NCBI GenBank assembly: GCA_018610125.1
Contig: JAHEOI010000134.1
Coordinates: 1 to 20,410 of the forward strand
Reading direction: 5' to 3'
DNA from: Verrucomicrobiota bacterium
GTDB lineage: Bacteria; Verrucomicrobiota; Verrucomicrobiia; Limisphaerales; JAHEOI01
DNA length: 20,410 nucleotides
Shown: positions 7,212-13,972 of the stretch, piece by piece
How the letters are laid out: each line of letters begins with the position of its first letter
Numbering within the stretch: the first letter of the stretch is position 1
The notes under the pieces: generated by a model
Told to the model about the DNA's origin: nothing
What the model saw: only the letters and a program-made list of their open reading frames with translations
Databases searched by the model: none
Translations under genes and position numbers: made by a program

Positions 7212-8804
7212 ATGAACATACTGATTTGCGACCCGATTTCAGAAAAAGGGATCTCGTTACTACAGCAGAAGCCCGAATTCGATGTCACTGTCCAGGAAAA
7301 AAGGCTTTCCGAAGATGAGCTCCTGCCGGTAGTCAAAGATGTCGACGCCATGATTGTGCGCTCGGAAACCAAAGTGACCAAAAAGGTCATGGAAAATGCG
7401 CCCAATCTCAAGGTTGTCGGGCGTGCCGGGGTAGGTGTGGACAATGTGGACGTGGAAACGGCCACTCAGCGAGGGGTCGTCGTCATGAACACCCCGAGCG
7501 GCAATACCATTTCGACTGCGGAGCTGACCTTCTCGATGATGCTGGCGTTGGCCCGTAACATCCCTCAAGCCCACATGTCGATGAAGAATGGGGAATGGAA
7601 TCGTAAGGCCTTTAAAGGGGTCGAGGTTTATGAGAAAACCTTGGGAATTATGGGCCTGGGCAGGATCGGAAGCGAAGTTGCCCGTCGCGCCAATGCCTTC
7701 GGCATGCGTGTCGTCGCTTATGATCCCTTCCTGAGTCTCGCCCGAGCCAAGGCCCTCCAAGTCGAACTGATGGAGCCCGAGGAAATCTACCCCATCGCCG
7801 ACTTTATCACGGTCCATCTCCCAATGACCGACGAGACCCGGGGCATGATCAATGCCGCCACCTTCGCCAAAATGAAAAAAGGGGTCCGGATTCTTAATTG
7901 CGCCCGCGGGGGCATTATCAACGAGCAAGATCTTTGTGAGGCGATCGAAAGTGGCCAGGTTGGCGGGGCCGCGTTGGACGTCTACGAAACCGAGCCCGCC
8001 CCGGAAGATCTGCGCCTCAGAAAGCTCCCGCAGGTGGTGATGACCCCCCACTTGGGGGCGAGCACAGAAGAAGCCCAGGAAAATGTCGGCATCGAGGTGG
8101 CCGAGGCAATTACGGAATACCTCTTGAACCAGACCGTGCGCAACGCGGTCAATGTCCCCAACTTGGATGCCAAGACGTACGAAATGGTCAAGCCTTATCT
8201 GCGCCTGGCCGAGACCTTGGGCAAGCTTGTCAGTCAGTTGGCGCCAAAGCGGGTCGAAAAGCTGGTCATCACGTACGGAGGACGAGCAACTGAAGCCCCG
8301 ACCGATCCGATCAGCCGATCGGTGCTTAAAGGCTTTCTCGAAGCCGCCGAAGGCGAAGAAGAGGTCAATCAGGTCAATGTCCGCTCCCTCGCCAATTCCC
8401 TCGGTCTCCTTGTCGAAGAGATCAAATCGAATGAAGAGACCGACTTCAATGAATGGCTCCATGTTTCCGCGGTTGTCAGCGGCAAGACCTACTCGGCAGC
8501 CGGGACCTCCTTCGGTGCGCGTCATGAGCCTCGGATCGTCCGACTCAATCAAAGACCGGTTGAGATCGTGCCGGAAGGCGTACTGCTCTTGATGACCAAC
8601 AAAGACAGGCCCGGGATTGTCGGGCACCTCGGCTCGATGCTGGCCAAGCACAATGTCAACATCGCCAGCATGAGCCTTAGCCGGGAGCAACAAGGCGGCC
8701 AGGCGTTGACGGTGCTCAACCTCGATAGCGTCCCCTCCGCTGCCGCCTTGGAGGAGGCAAAAGGCGACCCTGACATCGGTAATCTCCAAATCGTTAAGCT
8801 CTAG
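7212..8804 (+). CDS. serA: D-3-phosphoglycerate dehydrogenase, long form
   Basis: Oxidises 3-phosphoglycerate to 3-phosphohydroxypyruvate with NAD+, the first step of serine synthesis. From ATG 7212 it has 530 aa, the length of the long (type I) enzymes. The lid/substrate domain has VGRAGVGVDNVD (69-80). The NAD fold has GIMGLGRIGSEVARR (145-159). The catalytic triad is Arg232 in NCARGGIINE, Glu261 in YETEPAP and His280 in TPHLGASTEEAQ. An intervening (ASB) domain spans about 320-450. A C-terminal ACT domain covers about 455-530 (LMTNKDRPGIVGHLGSML), a usual site of serine feedback. TTG 7206 is in frame two codons upstream; neither start has a good ribosome site. It is followed by the isomerase gene after 18 bp. 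Confidence 0.97.
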   Translation: MNILICDPISEKGISLLQQKPEFDVTVQEKRLSEDELLPVVKDVDAMIVRSETKVTKKVMENAPNLKVVGRAGVGVDNVDVETATQRGVVVMNTPSGNTISTAELTFSMMLALARNIPQAHMSMKNGEWNRKAFKGVEVYEKTLGIMGLGRIGSEVARRANAFGMRVVAYDPFLSLARAKALQVELMEPEEIYPIADFITVHLPMTDETRGMINAATFAKMKKGVRILNCARGGIINEQDLCEAIESGQVGGAALDVYETEPAPEDLRLRKLPQVVMTPHLGASTEEAQENVGIEVAEAITEYLLNQTVRNAVNVPNLDAKTYEMVKPYLRLAETLGKLVSQLAPKRVEKLVITYGGRATEAPTDPISRSVLKGFLEAAEGEEEVNQVNVRSLANSLGLLVEEIKSNEETDFNEWLHVSAVVSGKTYSAAGTSFGARHEPRIVRLNQRPVEIVPEGVLLLMTNKDRPGIVGHLGSMLAKHNVNIASMSLSREQQGGQALTVLNLDSVPSAAALEEAKGDPDIGNLQIVKL

Positions 8805-8822
8805 CAGATCCAAAACAAGGGA

Positions 8823-9908
8823 ATGTCCTCGGCACGTCTCCAATGCAAACGTCGGACGATGATCGAATCGATGCGGGCTTTTTCCCAAGTCGCGCTTTCG
8901 AGCATGCTTACAGTCATGGCGGCATTGCCCATCATCGGCTTCGCTCAAAGCGATCCCGGCCAGACTGACTCAAGCGATTTTCGCCTCTTTGAAGAGGAGG
9001 TGATTGCGAAGGGCAAAGGAGTTGAGATTACCCGCAGCGACCTGGATCGACGCTACACGGCGTTTAAAGCGAATCTGGCCGCGCGCGGTCGGGATATGCC
9101 GGCCGACAAGCGCCAGAACATCGAAAGGCGCCTGCTGGATCGGCTGATCTTTACCAAGCTCTTGATTAATCGGGCAACCCAGGAAGAAAAACGCGAGGGA
9201 CGAAAGCTTGCCGCCAAGCTGGTAAAGCAGAATAAAGCCAAAGCCCGCTCGGAAAAGGCGTTCGATCAGCAAATCCGGTCGCTTGGATTGACACCGGAAC
9301 AATTTCGCCGGCAGCTTGTCGATCAGGCGATCGCGGAAAAGGTGGTTGAGCGAAAAATTACCGAGAAGCTCAACGTGACGGATAAAGAAGCCCGCCAATA
9401 CTACCAAGAGCACCCGAAGTTGTTCGAATATCCCGAACGGGCACGCGTCTCGCATATCCTCATCTCCACCCGGGACCCGGGCACCAATCAACCGCTGCCC
9501 CCCGCCGAGAAAGCCGATAAAAAAAGGCTTGCGCAAAAGGTGCTTAAGCAAGCCCGCTCCGGGCAAGTCGACTTCGCTGACCTCGTCGCCAAATATTCCG
9601 AGGAGGAAGCAACCAAGGAGAAAGGGGGGACGTTCACCTTCCCTCGCGGCGAAATGCTCCCGCCGTTCGAGGCCGCCACCTTTTCAATGGAGGCGGGAGA
9701 GATCAGCAACCTCGTGGAGACGAAGTTCGGTTATCATATCATCAAACTGCATAAAACCATCCCCAGCAAACAGGCCGATTTTGCCAAAGTCGCGGAAGAC
9801 ATCAAGAAGCGACTCCGGATTCAAAAAACCCAAGAGCGCATCCCGAAGCTCAGGAAACAGCTTAAGCAAGAAGCCAACGTCAAGGTCCTGTTGTCGAGCG
9901 AGGAGTAA
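8823..9908 (+). CDS. SurA/PpiC-type peptidyl-prolyl cis-trans isomerase, exported
   Basis: Periplasmic folding factor of the parvulin class, likely a chaperone for envelope proteins. From ATG 8823 it has 361 aa. A signal peptide ends near 41 (hydrophobic core VALSSMLTVMAALPIIGFA, then QSDPG). A SurA-N-like helical domain covers about 60-200 and is Lys/Arg rich. One rotamase domain spans about 205-312: RVSHILIS, then FADLVAKYSEE, then GGTFTFPRGEMLPPFEAATF and FGYHIIKLH. A basic helical tail follows. With a single parvulin domain it resembles PpiC/PrsA-like forms more than two-domain SurA. The true start is uncertain: AAGGGA is only one base from ATG 8823, and in-frame ATGs at 8859 and 8871 give a more usual signal peptide. 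It is probably co-transcribed with serA. The stop is 8 bp from the converging LON-domain gene. Confidence 0.9.
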   Translation: MSSARLQCKRRTMIESMRAFSQVALSSMLTVMAALPIIGFAQSDPGQTDSSDFRLFEEEVIAKGKGVEITRSDLDRRYTAFKANLAARGRDMPADKRQNIERRLLDRLIFTKLLINRATQEEKREGRKLAAKLVKQNKAKARSEKAFDQQIRSLGLTPEQFRRQLVDQAIAEKVVERKITEKLNVTDKEARQYYQEHPKLFEYPERARVSHILISTRDPGTNQPLPPAEKADKKRLAQKVLKQARSGQVDFADLVAKYSEEEATKEKGGTFTFPRGEMLPPFEAATFSMEAGEISNLVETKFGYHIIKLHKTIPSKQADFAKVAEDIKKRLRIQKTQERIPKLRKQLKQEANVKVLLSSEE

Positions 9909-9916
9909 TGGGCCCC

Positions 9917-10681
9917 TTAATGCTCATCCTCGCCGTCCCATTCCTCGCTGTCGAAGTAGTCCTCGTCCTCATCCTCCTCTTCGTCATCCTCATCGTCCTC
10001 GTCGTCTATTTCGTCAAGGTTCTGCTGCTCTCGCAAAAATTGGATGAGGTAGCGCAGCCGGTTTTCTAAATTGATGGTCTCCAAGATCGTCTGCCTGTCC
10101 TCGGCACGGCTTAACAGCGTGCTGGAAATTAAGTCGGCCATCTGCTCGGCGTCTTCCAAGCCGCAAAGGTACTCGATAACTTGCCCTATGGAGACATTGC
10201 CCAGCTTTTGCAGCTGTTCCCCTTCGATGTCCCCCATAATCTTCTTCATCAAAGGAGAGGGGAACTGGACCCCCTCCTCCAAGCACTCTTGGACGACCTC
10301 GCGCAGTTCCGAAGCCAGCTCGTCGACCTGATTCCCGTACCGTTTGCTGGTCTGAATCGGTTGAACGCTATAAACCCGATATGGACGGTACTGAGTTACT
10401 TTCGAAAGTTTGACCCGGATCAATCCCTGCAATATGAGATTGGATGTACCATTCCGGTTCCCGACCGATGTACGGATCAGGCCCAACCCGGCGACACGGT
10501 AGGGTGACTCCCGGACGCGGTCCGGGTTCTGCATCGCGACAGAAAACATCCGGTGGGACGTCAAGGCATCCCTCAACATCTGACGATACCGCTTTTCAAA
10601 GATGTAAAGGGGTAACATCGTATGCGGAAAGAGTATCACGTTCGGCAATGTCATTACCGGCACCTCAGAAGGTAATTGCAT
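9917..10681 (-). CDS. Stand-alone LON substrate-binding domain protein with acidic tail
   Basis: The 254-aa product matches the N-terminal (LAN, PF02190-type) domain of Lon without ATPase or protease domains. VPVMTLPNVILFPHTMLPLYIFEKRYRQML (7-36, cited as a region) aligns with the start of Lon. The beta-rich part runs to about 110 (GLGLIRTSV, LILQGLIRVKL), then a helical part to 220. Residues 222-254 are almost all Asp/Glu and end in DGEDEH. Stand-alone LON-domain proteins are widespread but their function is poorly defined. A role in binding unfolded or target proteins is inference. ATG 10681 is preferred because residues 6-9 belong to the first strand; ATG 10654 has a better ribosome site (GAGG) but would cut into it. 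It is transcribed divergently from the coiled-coil gene and converges on the isomerase gene. Confidence 0.88.
   Translation of the reverse strand: MQLPSEVPVMTLPNVILFPHTMLPLYIFEKRYRQMLRDALTSHRMFSVAMQNPDRVRESPYRVAGLGLIRTSVGNRNGTSNLILQGLIRVKLSKVTQYRPYRVYSVQPIQTSKRYGNQVDELASELREVVQECLEEGVQFPSPLMKKIMGDIEGEQLQKLGNVSIGQVIEYLCGLEDAEQMADLISSTLLSRAEDRQTILETINLENRLRYLIQFLREQQNLDEIDDEDDEDDEEEDEDEDYFDSEEWDGEDEH
9920..10018. repeat. Low-complexity GAN-repeat DNA coding for the acidic tail
   Basis: About 100 bp of plus-strand TCN/CCTC-type repeats (minus strand GAG, GAT and GAC codons in succession) encode the Asp/Glu tail of the LON-domain protein. Near-identical short units such as TCCTCGTCCTCATCC make slippage and length differences between strains likely. 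Confidence 0.75.
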
Positions 10682-10687
10682 AGTTAT

Positions 10688-10715
10688 AAAATAGAAGGAG
10701 TTCTAGGGAAATCAA
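10688..10715 (-). promoter_or_regulatory. Candidate promoter of the LON-domain gene
   Basis: On the minus strand TTGATT (10710-10715) is followed after 16 bp by TATTTT (10688-10693), seven bases from the ATG. There is no Shine-Dalgarno sequence in between. If correct the transcript would be leaderless or nearly so. Both boxes are imperfect. Confidence 0.25.
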
Positions 10716-10768
10716 GGTCGAGTTGCGTCCTTGCCAAACGAACGGCTCCAATCCAAACTAAAGGGTAA

Positions 10769-11494
10769 ATGAAAATAGCCATTGGGATCTTGGCAACAGT
10801 ATGTCTGGTTTTGGCCGGCGGCTGGTGGTTGACTTCCGAGCAGGTCGCAGCCAAGCAGCGCCGCATCGGCAAGCTTACGGAGGATCGTGAGCAATTGCGC
10901 GAGGACCTCAAGGACATCCAAGCAACCAATCAAGTCCTTCATGTTCAACTGACCAATCGACACGACCGGATTCTCGCGCTTTCCAATCAGGTGGAACGAC
11001 TCAGCGGGAAGCTCAGCAAGACCGAAAAGACGCTCGGCGTCACTAAGCAGCAGCTCTCGAAAAGCCGCAAGCGCATCGCTGCACTTGAGAGCGACCGGCA
11101 TAACCTCTCTGGGAAAATGGAGACCCTCAAGGGGGAAATCGGCACGTTGGAAACACAAATCGCCCAGACGAAAGAGAAACTGGCCGTCGCAAAAGGCGAT
11201 CGTAAAGCCGTGGTGGGCGAGTTGAAGCGCCTCCAAGCGGAGAAGCGAGAGCTGGAAAGACAGTTCAATAACCTGGCCGTCCTGCGTCGCCAAGTCAGTA
11301 AAATCAAAGAGGAGCTGGCCATGACACGCCGGCTTGAATGGATTCGCAAGGCCATTTATGGTCTTGTGCGAACGGAAGGGGCCTCTACCTTAGGTGGAGA
11401 GAAAGCTCAAGACACCAACATTGTTACCGACGTCGAGATACGTCGCCAGGGCGGTACCACGATCAACCGCGGGGCTGCCGAAACAACTCCCTAA
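10769..11494 (+). CDS. Membrane-anchored coiled-coil protein, unknown function
   Basis: The 241-aa product has an N-terminal hydrophobic segment (residues 3-20, IAIGILATVCLVLAGGWW) with little positive charge before it, which could be an uncleaved anchor or a signal peptide. Residues 25 to about 190 form a long heptad-like coiled coil (for example KLTEDREQLREDL and ELKRLQAEKRELERQF). A Gly/Thr-rich C-terminal tail of about 45 residues ends in AAETTP. This suggests a rod projecting from the inner membrane into the periplasm. No enzymatic motif is visible, and coiled-coil similarity alone cannot place it in a family. AAAGGG lies just before ATG 10769. moaA begins 41 bp after its stop, so co-transcription is likely, but no functional link is evident. 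Confidence 0.85.
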   Translation: MKIAIGILATVCLVLAGGWWLTSEQVAAKQRRIGKLTEDREQLREDLKDIQATNQVLHVQLTNRHDRILALSNQVERLSGKLSKTEKTLGVTKQQLSKSRKRIAALESDRHNLSGKMETLKGEIGTLETQIAQTKEKLAVAKGDRKAVVGELKRLQAEKRELERQFNNLAVLRRQVSKIKEELAMTRRLEWIRKAIYGLVRTEGASTLGGEKAQDTNIVTDVEIRRQGGTTINRGAAETTP

Positions 11495-11535
11495 AAGACC
11501 CTGGCTCCGCCAATGCGCAAGAAGAAATTGAGACT

Positions 11536-12603
11536 ATGACGTCACCAACAAGGCTCGAAGATTCATTCGGTCGCACGGTTCAAGACTTAAGGATCAGCGT
11601 GACCGACCGATGTAATTTTCGGTGCCTTTATTGTCTCCCTGAAACGGAGGCTGCGGCCAACTTCTATCGGGGGCGCTTTCACGGCACGGAAAGCTCGGAT
11701 GCCTCCAAGCCCATCACCCACACCTGGAAGCCGAAGAGTCAGTTCCTCGAGTTTGAGGAGATCGAGCGCGTGGTCCGACTCGCAGCCGGCTTTGGCGTCA
11801 ATAAGATCCGGATTACGGGAGGGGAGCCGTTATTGCGGCCCCGGCTTGAAGAGCTGATCGCGCGAATCACCTCCATTCCCGGCATGCACGACGTCGCCAT
11901 AACGACAAACGGCACCGGCTTCCTCAAGAAAGGGAAGCTCCTCCGAGACGCCGGCCTCCACCGAGTAAGCTTCAGTCTCGATTCCCTCGACCGTGAGAAT
12001 TTTAAGCGGGTGACCGGACGCGATGGGCTGCAGGAAGTCCTGGAAAGCATCCAATGGGCCAAGGAGCTTGGACTCAGCCCGGTCAAAGTCAATGCCGTCA
12101 TCATACGGGAGCTCAACGATCATGAGATCGAGCCTTTGGCTGAATTCGCGCGAGACCACGAGCTGAGCATGCGGTTCATTGAATTCATGCCGCTCGATTC
12201 CCAACGGACTTGGAAGAAGCATTTGGTCATTCCGGGCACCGAGATGCTGGAGCGCTTGCAAAAACGGCATACGCTCACACCGCTGCCTGCCAAGCATCCG
12301 TCCGAAACATCCAAACGCTGGCGATTTCAAGAGGGCAACGGCGAAGTCGGAATCATAGCCCCTGTCACGGAGCCCTTCTGCGGGAATTGCAATCGCATTC
12401 GGCTAACCGCGGACGGCCAAATCCGTACATGCCTTTTCAGTCTCGTGGAGAACGATCTAAAGCCGATGCTCCGCAACGGAAATGCCGATGCCGAAATTGA
12501 AGATTATTTGCGAAAGGTTGTCTGGAAGAAGGAAGAGCGCCACCATATCGGTGAAGATGACTTTGTCCAGCCGAGTCGACCCATGAGCAGCATCGGCGGC
12601 TGA
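11536..12603 (+). CDS. moaA: GTP 3',8-cyclase MoaA (molybdenum cofactor synthesis)
   Basis: Radical-SAM enzyme that converts GTP to 3',8-cyclo-7,8-dihydro-GTP, the first step of molybdopterin synthesis. From ATG 11536 it has 355 aa. The radical-SAM cluster site is C26-N-F-R-C30-L-Y-C33. SAM binding shows ITGGEPLLRP (93-102), and the barrel includes TTNGTGF and RVSFSLDSL. The second Fe-S site is Cys282, Cys285 and Cys299 in FCGNCNRIRL and IRTC. The C-terminal Gly-Gly (354-355) needed for catalysis is present. Compared with E. coli MoaA, residues about 34-70 hold an extra stretch of roughly 25 residues right after the CxxxCxxC site. The frame is open further upstream to 11338, but that part overlaps the coiled-coil gene and lacks MoaA similarity. 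Other moa/moe genes are not in the window. Stops are tandem (TGA TAA). Confidence 0.96.
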   Translation: MTSPTRLEDSFGRTVQDLRISVTDRCNFRCLYCLPETEAAANFYRGRFHGTESSDASKPITHTWKPKSQFLEFEEIERVVRLAAGFGVNKIRITGGEPLLRPRLEELIARITSIPGMHDVAITTNGTGFLKKGKLLRDAGLHRVSFSLDSLDRENFKRVTGRDGLQEVLESIQWAKELGLSPVKVNAVIIRELNDHEIEPLAEFARDHELSMRFIEFMPLDSQRTWKKHLVIPGTEMLERLQKRHTLTPLPAKHPSETSKRWRFQEGNGEVGIIAPVTEPFCGNCNRIRLTADGQIRTCLFSLVENDLKPMLRNGNADAEIEDYLRKVVWKKEERHHIGEDDFVQPSRPMSSIGG

Positions 12604-12624
12604 TAAGCGCTTTCTCCCTGAGAC

Positions 12625-12651
12625 GGACCTCGTTCCCGAGGTCCCATTTTT
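12625..12651 (+). terminator. Rho-independent terminator of moaA
   Basis: GGACCTCG (12625-12632), loop TTCC, and CGAGGTCC (12637-12644) form a perfect 8-bp GC-rich stem. CA and then TTTTT (12647-12651) follow. It is 21 bp after the moaA stop and oriented for the plus strand; no T-run follows it on the minus strand. Confidence 0.85.
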
Positions 12652-12763
12652 CGCGCCCTTCACGGGCAAAATCTCCCTCTCCCAGGTAGGGCCCGCACTC
12701 CAATACTCCGACACTCCCTCTCCTCCGTCCTGCGCCCTCTCTCTTATTCCCTTCCAGCCCCTA

Positions 12764-13954
12764 TCAGTCATAGGTCACTCCCCCTCCCAAGGAGTGGCCC
12801 AGCAATCCCACCATTCGGGTGGAAACCCGCTCAAATTCGAGCACCCAAAACTCACCTTCTTGCTCAAGACGGCGCTGCAAGGTCTGCACCCCCTGTTTCC
12901 GTATGCGTTGAAGGCTCTCGATAAAATAGCTCGCATTCTCATACGAACGGAAACGGCATTTAAAGCGGTGCGATACATGATGCGTCCCCCGATACTGCTC
13001 AAGCGCCGAGCTCAGTTGATCGAGAAACGCACCGCCGAGCTGTTCCTTGATCGCTCGACTCGGCTCCAGCTCATGCTCATCAAGAAAGAGCGCCAACCGA
13101 AGGATCCGATCCATGAAAAACGAGGAGTGAACGTCCATTAGATTGATCGCGGCATCATTGATGTCCTGGATATTCGATTGCCCGACAACATATTTGGCCC
13201 GCTTCTGGCTCCCAACCTCCTTGAAGACAATCCCTTCTTTCCCTTCACGATCCAATCTAAGGCCGATCGATTCAAGCTCGTCGATATTCTGCCGGTTATA
13301 TTGACCAAATATGGTGGTGGCCGGCAGCCGATACCGGTCAATCAGCTTCATCTTCTCTTCTTGATTCAGAAACCGAGCGCTCCCGTGCCTCATCAAATCA
13401 AAGGTGAAAAGCTGAACATCAGCGGGGATGAACGGAGGCGAGCCTTCATGGTAAGGGTTTTCCGGGCCCGCAACCTCGGCACAAACCACAAGGTCCGGAG
13501 CCTCCTCAAAAACCGTCAGATCGAGCAAGTCCCCCACTCGATCGGTTGTGAACGGGCAAATGAAGCCGCCCCGACTGAACGCCAGAATCCGATCCCCAAC
13601 CTTGGCAATCCGGACATTGAATCCATTAACCTTTTCCTCGGCCCAGAAGGAGCCATGGAACTGCTCCGCCAAGCCGCTGCGGAGGACAACAATCCTTCCG
13701 ATCTGGGGATACCCCGGGATCAACGCTTCTTCAAAGAGAACCGTCCCCCGAGGTAGCTCGCGATAGTCATCACTGAAGCGGACATAACGCAAACCGAATG
13801 ACTGCTCCCGTTTTGCTTTTCCCTCTTGGATCGCGGCCTCAGCTTCCTGCCGCACTCGCTCATTCTCCATAACGTATGAGGTGTTTGAGCGCCTCCTTCC
13901 CTGATAAGAACGCCGTCCTCGGCGTCCCACGTCTCCACCGGTCGCATCGGTCAC
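12764..13954 (-). CDS. ATP-dependent RNA ligase, Rnl3 (Pab1020/MthRnl) family
   Basis: Nucleotidyltransferase that seals RNA 5'-phosphate and 3'-OH ends through an adenylated lysine. Counting from GTG 13954 (396 aa), motif I is Lys108 in EEKVNGFNVRI. Next come AFSRGGFICPFTTDR (125-139), motif III around CAEVAGPENPY (158-168), motif IIIa FTFDLM (183-188), motif IV EGIVFKE (240-246) and motif V KRAKYVVG (251-258). The helical C-terminal part (RFKCRFRSYENASYFIES) corresponds to the dimerisation region of the archaeal enzymes. Overall layout and length match the Pab1020-type ligases, known mainly from archaea. No tRNA-repair partner (RtcB, Pnkp/Hen1, kinase) lies in the window. Start is uncertain: GTG 13954 has no ribosome site and adds an Arg/Gly-rich lead (GRRGRRSYQGRRRS); ATG 13870 is where family similarity begins. 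It follows the SMP-30 gene by 12 bp. Confidence 0.9.
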   Translation of the reverse strand: MTDATGGDVGRRGRRSYQGRRRSNTSYVMENERVRQEAEAAIQEGKAKREQSFGLRYVRFSDDYRELPRGTVLFEEALIPGYPQIGRIVVLRSGLAEQFHGSFWAEEKVNGFNVRIAKVGDRILAFSRGGFICPFTTDRVGDLLDLTVFEEAPDLVVCAEVAGPENPYHEGSPPFIPADVQLFTFDLMRHGSARFLNQEEKMKLIDRYRLPATTIFGQYNRQNIDELESIGLRLDREGKEGIVFKEVGSQKRAKYVVGQSNIQDINDAAINLMDVHSSFFMDRILRLALFLDEHELEPSRAIKEQLGGAFLDQLSSALEQYRGTHHVSHRFKCRFRSYENASYFIESLQRIRKQGVQTLQRRLEQEGEFWVLEFERVSTRMVGLLGHSLGGGVTYD

Positions 13955-13972
13955 TTAGAGCCCGCTCTAAGT
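13953..13972. promoter_or_regulatory. Inverted repeat at the SMP-30/RNA ligase junction
   Basis: ACTTAGAGC (13953-13961) and GCTCTAAGT (13964-13972) are exact inverted copies with only CC between, giving a 7-8 bp hairpin with a small loop. It contains the TAG stop of the SMP-30 gene and the GTG candidate start of the ligase. There is no T-run, so it is not a typical terminator. It could shield the GTG or mark an RNA-processing point. Confidence 0.5.

Noticed and set aside
7260..8948. 562-codon open frame on the minus strand, antisense to serA
   Set aside because: It lies almost wholly opposite serA, which has full catalytic motifs. The antisense product is His/Asp/Gly rich without any recognisable domain, as expected for a shadow of GC-rich codons.
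11338..11535. Upstream extension of moaA in the same frame
   Set aside because: It overlaps the coiled-coil gene in another frame, has no ribosome site and no MoaA similarity; ATG 11536 gives a normal N terminus.
12652..12763. CT-rich tract with GCCC/GGGC between moaA and the RNA ligase as a terminator for the ligase
   Set aside because: On the minus strand no T-run follows any stem, and the stems are only four base pairs.
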